11,096 bases of DNA, from contig JABXGV010000267.1 of NCBI GenBank assembly GCA_016550485.1, forward strand, positions 1-11,096, in the 5' to 3' direction. Source of the stretch: an archaeon. Lineage in GTDB: Archaea > Asgardarchaeota > Hermodarchaeia > Hermodarchaeales > Hermodarchaeaceae. Positions 7,516-11,096 of this stretch are shown here, in pieces. Each line of letters starts with the position of its first letter. Within the stretch, counting starts at the first letter, position 1. A model generated the notes under the pieces. The model searched no databases. It was not told where the DNA came from and saw nothing but the letters and a program-made list of their open reading frames with translations. Made by a program: the position numbers and the translations under genes.

Positions 7516-8445
7516 TCACTTATTACGAGCAAGTAACACAACACGACTAACAGTATCCTCTTTTATAACTGTGTACTCCGTCTGTTCTGATAGCTTTTCT
7601 GCGAATTGCCGCACATCTTTCATATGCGGCATGTTGCTTCTGGCTAAACGACGCATGCTGCCTCCTACATACATGTATGATTTGCACTCGATAAAAGTCG
7701 GTCCTGCGTTATTCAGGAGTTTTGCATAACTTGGAATACCATGCATGTTTCTTTCTTTCACAAGAGTCATGCGGACAACGGTTGGACAAGAAAAAGACGA
7801 AAGCAAATCTAATGATTTATTTAGTCGTTCCCAAGCCTTTGAGATGTTTGGGCGGCAGAGCTTCAAATGAGTCGGTTTATCTGGGGCAGTTAATGAGACA
7901 TAGAGCTGGGTGGGCTCTTCTATCTGCTCTAAGATATCAGGACGTGTACCGTTTGTCACCAGATAACTTGTCCAGTCTCGTTGTTTGCATTCGCTGATCA
8001 ATTCTGAAAGCCGTTCATATAGTGTGGGTTCACCTACCAAACTGATGGCTACGTTTCGTGGGTTTCTTGCTTCTTCCCACATTTGCGGTTGTACCTTAGG
8101 GTGGCAGACGGGGTTGTATCCATTCAAGATTTTACGCTGGGCGATAACAGCATTGTCAAGTATTTCTTTGGGGTCGTCAGGAATCTCTTTCAATCGCTGG
8201 GTTGGAAATCCTTCATCGCTGGGTAATGTTCGCCAGCAAAAAAGGCAAGCCTGAGTGCAGTCTAGTGTTGGTGAGAGTTGCATGCACCGATGGGTTTGGA
8301 TTGTTTTGTAGAACGTCTGTTTGTAACAAGGGCGTTGTTGAGTTAGCGCCCTATGTAGGTGATAGCATTTTTTCAGGACACTGTTTTTTCCAATGAAATA
8401 GTATCTTTGCCTTCGGTAGAGTTTTACGAGTTCAGCTGAGACCAT
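7516..8445 (-). CDS. taw1: 4-demethylwyosine synthase (radical SAM, archaeal TYW1/Taw1)
   Basis: Condenses pyruvate carbons onto N1-methylguanosine-37 of tRNA-Phe to form the tricyclic 4-demethylwyosine. The 309-residue protein shows the radical-SAM CX3CX2C motif at C63, C67 and C70, and the three extra cysteines that hold the second 4Fe-4S cluster in TYW1 at C27, C40 and C54, with the spacing of the archaeal enzymes. Downstream blocks match the family: VGEPTLYE (SAM-binding GEP), LVTNGTRPD, QLYVSLTAPD, and EVKSYM-like ECKSYMYVGGS. It lacks the N-terminal flavodoxin domain of eukaryotic TYW1, as archaeal forms do. Start ATG 8445 has no strong ribosome site and is probably close to the transcript start. 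The Trm5 and Taw2/Taw3 partners are not in this window. It ends 26 bases from the convergent proteasome gene. Confidence 0.95.
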   Translation of the reverse strand: MVSAELVKLYRRQRYYFIGKNSVLKKCYHLHRALTQQRPCYKQTFYKTIQTHRCMQLSPTLDCTQACLFCWRTLPSDEGFPTQRLKEIPDDPKEILDNAVIAQRKILNGYNPVCHPKVQPQMWEEARNPRNVAISLVGEPTLYERLSELISECKQRDWTSYLVTNGTRPDILEQIEEPTQLYVSLTAPDKPTHLKLCRPNISKAWERLNKSLDLLSSFSCPTVVRMTLVKERNMHGIPSYAKLLNNAGPTFIECKSYMYVGGSMRRLARSNMPHMKDVRQFAEKLSEQTEYTVIKEDTVSRVVLLARNK

Positions 8446-8532
8446 GGTTCAACCTATTGTCCCGCTCAAAGCCAATCATTTAAGTATTGCCTTTCTAACG
8501 CGGTCGTTAACCGTTACTATAGGAGACTTTGT
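8446..8532. promoter_or_regulatory. Divergent promoter region, taw1 / translin operon, with shared TATA-like box
   Basis: An 87-base spacer. ATTTAAGT at 8478-8485 reads ACTTAAAT on the other strand, so one box could serve both directions: it predicts a plus-strand start near 8507 (leader about 25 bases) and a minus-strand start near 8455 (leader about 10). AGGAG at 8521-8525 is a good ribosome site, seven bases before the translin ATG. Shared use of one box is inference. Confidence 0.45.
8496..8516. promoter_or_regulatory. Nested inverted repeat at predicted transcript start, candidate operator
   Basis: Three overlapping perfect inverted repeats lie in 21 bases: TAACG/CGTTA around a CGGT spacer (8496-8509), CGGT/ACCG around CGTTA (8501-8513), and TAAC-C-GTTA (8508-8516). 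They sit just past the TATA-like box, on the predicted start of the translin-endoV-rbkR transcript and before its ribosome site, which is where an archaeal repressor site would act. The bound protein is unknown; RbkR, encoded by the third gene, is one candidate. Confidence 0.4.
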
Positions 8533-9162
8533 ATGGGTCTCAGGGAAATTGTAGAAAAAATCTACGCTAGCTTTGATGCACGGAACAAGACTCGTGATTA
8601 CCTGCTTGGTGAGTTTCGGAAGGTGCTAAAGGCGACGCGGGAAGCGATAGCGGCTAGTCACCGTGATGAGTTAGATGCTGCTGGAACTATGTTAAACGAC
8701 GCCAAATCTATTTTAGCCGCAGCGCAGACAGAACTAGCTAAGGTCCCGGGTCTGCCAGTAACAGGCCTAGTTCAAAACGCTGAAGGAGAAGTCGTTGAGG
8801 CTACACTTATCCTAGCTTTTCGCAAGGAAGAAGCCTTTGTCGGACCTGAAGATCTTGGAGTTGGAGAAGTCGGGTATTTACTGGGGCTTGGCGATTTTGT
8901 TGGCGAACTTCGCCGAGTAACAATCGACGCATTAACAAAAGACAACTTGGCCCTGGCAAAGAGGGCTTTTTCACAAATGGAAGAAGTTTACTCAATATTG
9001 CTTACTTTTGATTTTCCAAACGCATTAACTCCTGGTCTAAGGGCAAAGACAGATGTTGCACGTAGACTCGTCGAGCGTACACGAGCAGATATTAGCTCTG
9101 AAATTCAACGCAGCAGATTATTAGCAGGCATCCATAAGCTCCATAAAAGCCTAAAAAATTAA
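8533..9162 (+). CDS. Translin/TRAX-family protein (archaeal C3PO-like)
   Basis: A 209-residue, almost wholly helical protein of the translin family, single-strand RNA/DNA binding proteins that form octameric shells. Eukaryotic TRAX and the archaeal homologue have an RNase centre of acidic residues inside the shell. Family hallmarks are visible: EGEVVEA at 84-90, YLLGLGDFVGELRR at 115-128 (family YLLGxADLxGELRR), an FDFPNALTPGLRAKTDVARRLVERTR block at about 159-184. Acidic residues E86, E89, D121 and E125 fall in the conserved helices and could form the nuclease site, though I cannot confirm catalysis. ATG 8533 is preceded by AGGAG at 8521-8525. It is the first gene of a three-gene unit; the next start is nine bases after its stop. 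The substrate in archaea is not established; tRNA or other RNA fragments are plausible by analogy with C3PO. Confidence 0.9.
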   Translation: MGLREIVEKIYASFDARNKTRDYLLGEFRKVLKATREAIAASHRDELDAAGTMLNDAKSILAAAQTELAKVPGLPVTGLVQNAEGEVVEATLILAFRKEEAFVGPEDLGVGEVGYLLGLGDFVGELRRVTIDALTKDNLALAKRAFSQMEEVYSILLTFDFPNALTPGLRAKTDVARRLVERTRADISSEIQRSRLLAGIHKLHKSLKN

Positions 9163-9171
9163 GAGGGCATA

Positions 9172-9843
9172 TTGTTGGCTAGGCTATTAATCCCCAAAGC
9201 ACGCGAAATCCAACAACGTTTTGCATCGCGTGTAAAAGAAGAAGACGATTTCACACTACCTCCTCAATTAGTGTGTGGGCTAGATGTCTCATATGTAGGG
9301 GAAACAGCGATTGGCGTCGCGGTTTTGCTTCGCTATAAAGATATGAAAAAAATCGATCAAGCTGTAGTCTCCTGCAGGGTTGTTATTCCCTATATCCCGA
9401 CCTACTTATCCTTTCGCGAATACCCTCCTCTTTCACTTGCGTTTTCTTCGTTAAAGAGGGCTCCAGATGTATGTTTTGTAGATGCCCATGGACGGAGCCA
9501 TCCCCGGAGGTTCGGTGCAGCCTGTCATTTCGGTGTTCTTCGGAATGTCCCAACAATAGGCATAGCGAAACGTATACTTTGTGGCAAAACTCAGTCCTCA
9601 TCTCAATTGTCCTCTTCAATCATCCACAAAGGAGAGGTTGTTGGGGCAGAGATTACTACAAAAACCAGAACAAATCCAATCTTTGTGAGTGTGGGTCACC
9701 GGATAACACTAGAAACCGCTATTAATTTGACTAGGCATTGCATTACTAACTATCGTCTACCTGAACCGACTCGACAAGCTCACCAACTAGCCACAGAATA
9801 TAGAAGAGAATTAAAATCAAAAGATGTAGAGGTGGGCTCGTGA
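9172..9843 (+). CDS. nfi: Endonuclease V (deoxyinosine/inosine-specific)
   Basis: Cleaves the second phosphodiester bond 3' of deoxyinosine in DNA, or inosine in RNA for some homologues, starting repair of deaminated adenine. All the motifs are present over 223 residues: GLDVSY with metal ligand D38, the PYIPTYLSFREYP wedge at 73-85 with E83, VDAHGRSHPRRFG with D104 and H110, and IGIAKR at 129-134. These match the catalytic residues of the Thermotoga enzyme with near-constant offset, so it should be active. The start is TTG 9172 or the next codon, TTG 9175; GAGGG at 9163-9167 directly follows the translin stop and spaces well to either. The stop overlaps the rbkR GTG by four bases (GTGA, 9840-9843), indicating translational coupling. 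Family call is firm; DNA versus RNA preference cannot be read from sequence. Confidence 0.95.
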   Translation: MLARLLIPKAREIQQRFASRVKEEDDFTLPPQLVCGLDVSYVGETAIGVAVLLRYKDMKKIDQAVVSCRVVIPYIPTYLSFREYPPLSLAFSSLKRAPDVCFVDAHGRSHPRRFGAACHFGVLRNVPTIGIAKRILCGKTQSSSQLSSSIIHKGEVVGAEITTKTRTNPIFVSVGHRITLETAINLTRHCITNYRLPEPTRQAHQLATEYRRELKSKDVEVGS

Positions 9844-10511
9844 CTGAACATCTTTGGTTTACACTTCTTGCACTAGCCCGGCTGGGTGGAGCTAGCAACA
9901 GTGTGCATACGTCTACGCCCAGATTAGCTACACTTCTAGGAATCAGCCAACAGACAGCATCTCGAAGGCTTTGCGCATTAGAAAAAAAGGGATGGATTCG
10001 TCGAACTCTGAATAGGCATGGACAAATTATCCGAATCGAACCAAAGGGAATCGCTCAGTTAAAAAAAGTGCATTCCATGTTGGAAATTGCATTAACAGAA
10101 CGGCGCTCGGTAACGCTCCGGGGTCGAGTTACCACAGGCCTCGGTGAAGGAGCATATTATATGCAGCTTGAAGGCTATCGTCGCCAGTTCCAAGAAAAAT
10201 TGGGCTACAAGCCATTCCCTGGGACACTGAACATACAACTGGTATCAGAAGTGGATGTTCACGAGCTTCAACTTCTCAAGGCAATGATTGGTATCGAGAT
10301 TCATGGGTTTGTGACTGGAGATCGGACATTTGGGCCTGTCACCTGTTATCCTACTCGGGTAAATGACAAAGTTGACGCTGCAATTCTATTGATTCAAAGA
10401 ACTCATCATAAAATAAACGTAATAGAGGTTATTGCAGCGATCAATCTCAGAGAAAGGCTGAAATTAGAAGATGGCGACATTATAACCCTTAAGACTCGGG
10501 TTCACGAATAA
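9840..10511 (+). CDS. rbkR: CTP-dependent riboflavin kinase with N-terminal winged-helix regulator domain (RbkR)
   Basis: Phosphorylates riboflavin to FMN using CTP, and probably also regulates riboflavin genes. The 223 residues comprise an N-terminal MarR-like winged HTH (about 1-85; recognition helix near ISQQTASRRLCALEKKGWIRR, 35-55) and the archaeal kinase domain (about 90-221). Kinase motifs: GRVTTGLGEGAYYM 95-108, GYKPFPGTLN 122-131 with the conserved GTLN, IHGF and TFGPV near 154-167, RTHH 187-190, E196 and LRERLKLEDGD 203-213. This HTH-kinase fusion is the RbkR type, a bifunctional enzyme and flavin-responsive regulator in several archaeal groups. It starts at GTG 9840, overlapping the EndoV stop by four bases, with GAGGTGG at 9829-9835 as ribosome site. 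It ends 23 bases inside the convergent ribL, so FMN and FAD synthesis genes meet tail to tail. Being last in its own operon allows autoregulation. Confidence 0.95.
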   Translation: MTEHLWFTLLALARLGGASNSVHTSTPRLATLLGISQQTASRRLCALEKKGWIRRTLNRHGQIIRIEPKGIAQLKKVHSMLEIALTERRSVTLRGRVTTGLGEGAYYMQLEGYRRQFQEKLGYKPFPGTLNIQLVSEVDVHELQLLKAMIGIEIHGFVTGDRTFGPVTCYPTRVNDKVDAAILLIQRTHHKINVIEVIAAINLRERLKLEDGDIITLKTRVHE

Positions 10512-10932
10512 TACTAGATGCCTTTTGTAGAATCAGAGAGGAGCTGCTTAATGGGAATTCATCATACAAGACGTTTAAGCGAAGAACCTCTGTAATCAGT
10601 CCCCGCTTCTGTAATTCCTTTTGTACTTCTTCAAGTGATACCTTCTGATTTGGGCCCAAAAGCAGAAAGTCAGGATGCAACTCTTCTATAATACGAAGGG
10701 GGTCAGATCCTTCATAACCCAATACTGCACGAGACACACCTTTCAAGGCTTCAACCATAAATCGGCGTTGTTCCTCCGGGATTACCACTGGGCGGTTCTT
10801 AATACTAAGAACATTGTTGTCCCGAGCAACAACTACAATAACCTCGCCTAATTTCATAGCCTCAGTGATCAGATAGACATGACCCGGATGAAGAATATCA
10901 AATGTCCCGGCAACAACAACTCGTTTTTTCAC
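10489..10932 (-). CDS. ribL: FAD synthase, RibL-type cytidylyltransferase-family protein
   Basis: Adenylates FMN to FAD. This 147-residue protein has the cytidylyltransferase-like fold: AGTFDILHPGHVYL with HxGH at 15-18, KNRPVVIPEEQR (about 45-56) in the family's active-site loop, LLLGPNQ in place of the usual LGxDQ, and a C-terminal YDEFPLSSSSLI resembling the ISSTxI phosphate site. RibL of methanogens is reported to have conserved C-terminal cysteines needed for activity; this protein has no cysteine at all. A related nucleotidyltransferase acting on glycerol- or ethanolamine-phosphate is therefore a possible alternative, but the tail-to-tail neighbour rbkR, which makes its substrate FMN, favours RibL. 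The start is GTG 10932 with GAGGTA (minus, 10943-10938) five bases upstream. It overlaps rbkR by 23 bases at the 3' end. Confidence 0.85.
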   Translation of the reverse strand: MKKRVVVAGTFDILHPGHVYLITEAMKLGEVIVVVARDNNVLSIKNRPVVIPEEQRRFMVEALKGVSRAVLGYEGSDPLRIIEELHPDFLLLGPNQKVSLEEVQKELQKRGLITEVLRLNVLYDEFPLSSSSLILQKASSIIREPES

Positions 10933-11036
10933 AAAACTACCTCATATCATCAAATGTACATGCCCGTTTAAAATTCTCTCTTGTCGGGTTTCTACAGAAG
11001 AATTTTTAAAACAGTATTCAGGAACACTCAAGATAC
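10933..11036. promoter_or_regulatory. Divergent promoter region, ribL / tRNA-Lys
   Basis: A 104-base spacer. For ribL, AATTTTAAA on the minus strand (10975-10967) predicts a start near 10945. The 8-base palindrome ATGTACAT (10954-10961) lies between this box and the predicted start, a possible operator but short enough to occur by chance. For the tRNA, TTTTTAAAA at 11003-11011 is centred 30 bases before the mature 5' end, as expected for an archaeal tRNA promoter. Confidence 0.45.
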
Positions 11037-11096
11037 GGGCTCGTAACTTAGTCAGGTAGAGTGCTGGGCTCTTAACCCAGTCGTCGCGTGTTCGAA
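11037..11096 (+). tRNA. tRNA-Lys(CUU), 3' part cut by window edge
   Basis: The first 60 bases of a tRNA fit the cloverleaf: acceptor strand GGGCTCG, T8-A9, D stem ACTT/GAGT with GG in the D loop, anticodon stem CTGGG/CCCAG, seven-base loop CTCTTAA giving anticodon CUU (lysine, AAG codons), variable loop TCGTC, T-stem strand GCGTG and TTCGAA in the T loop. The 3' T-stem strand, acceptor strand and any encoded CCA lie outside the window. No intron is present at the usual 37/38 site. Confidence 0.95.

Noticed and set aside
8533..10511. Translin-EndoV as a new defence system
   Set aside because: Both are widespread housekeeping families with a housekeeping partner (rbkR). There is no sensor, toxin-like or defence-associated gene nearby; kept only as a functional-link question.
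10933..11036. An FMN riboswitch or structured leader before ribL
   Set aside because: The predicted leader is only about 13 bases, too short for an RFN element, and no conserved hairpin set is visible.
1..11096. CRISPR array, insertion sequence, phage or other mobile element
   Set aside because: There are no spaced direct repeats, transposase, integrase, terminal repeats or target-site duplications; base composition looks uniform and the genes are conserved housekeeping families.

Overview
The window is a gene-dense piece of an archaeal chromosome. The evidence is the gene set: archaeal-type NMN adenylyltransferase (NadM), the Taw1/TYW1 wyosine enzyme, CTP-dependent riboflavin kinase fused to a winged helix (RbkR), RibL-type FAD synthase, a 20S proteasome beta subunit, an archaeal translin, an Alg7/DPAGT1-like GlcNAc-1-phosphate transferase and an HhH-MutS protein. 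TATA-like boxes lie about 25-40 bases before the starts, leaders are short, and TTG and GTG starts are common. G+C looks to be in the low-to-mid 40s by eye. The mix would fit a TACK-like lineage (for example Bathyarchaeia-like) or possibly an Asgard one. I cannot place it more exactly from sequence alone.

Layout, left to right: a minus-strand polyprenyl-phosphate GlcNAc-1-P transferase that runs off the left edge (1-1114); divergent HhH-MutS ATPase (1256-3454); a minus-strand pair ogt-nadM (3435-4542); RNA 3'-phosphate cyclase rtcA (4639-5706); a minus-strand Nog1-family GTPase (5660-6703); a proteasome beta subunit (6893-7489); minus-strand taw1 (7516-8445); a plus-strand operon translin - endonuclease V - rbkR (8533-10511); minus-strand ribL (10489-10932); and a tRNA-Lys(CUU) cut by the right edge (11037-11096). 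There is no mobile element, CRISPR array or sign of recent transfer.

The architecture is a strict alternation. All the promoters seen lie in five short divergent spacers (about 87-189 bp). The four tail-to-tail junctions either overlap in coding sequence (20, 47 and 23 bp) or are 26 bp apart, so terminators must lie inside the opposing gene or be absent. Functionally the genes fall into DNA repair (MutS-like, Ogt, EndoV), RNA and ribosome metabolism (RtcA, Nog1, Taw1, translin, tRNA-Lys), cofactor synthesis (NadM; RbkR plus RibL for riboflavin to FMN to FAD), proteolysis and N-glycan lipid-carrier synthesis.

These are mostly conserved housekeeping genes and I see no clearly new multi-gene system. 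The points most worth checking are the proteasome beta subunit with Ala at the catalytic Thr1 position, the nested inverted repeat at the predicted start of the translin-endoV-rbkR transcript, the coupling of translin, EndoV and RbkR, a RibL without cysteines, and the recurrent convergent overlaps.
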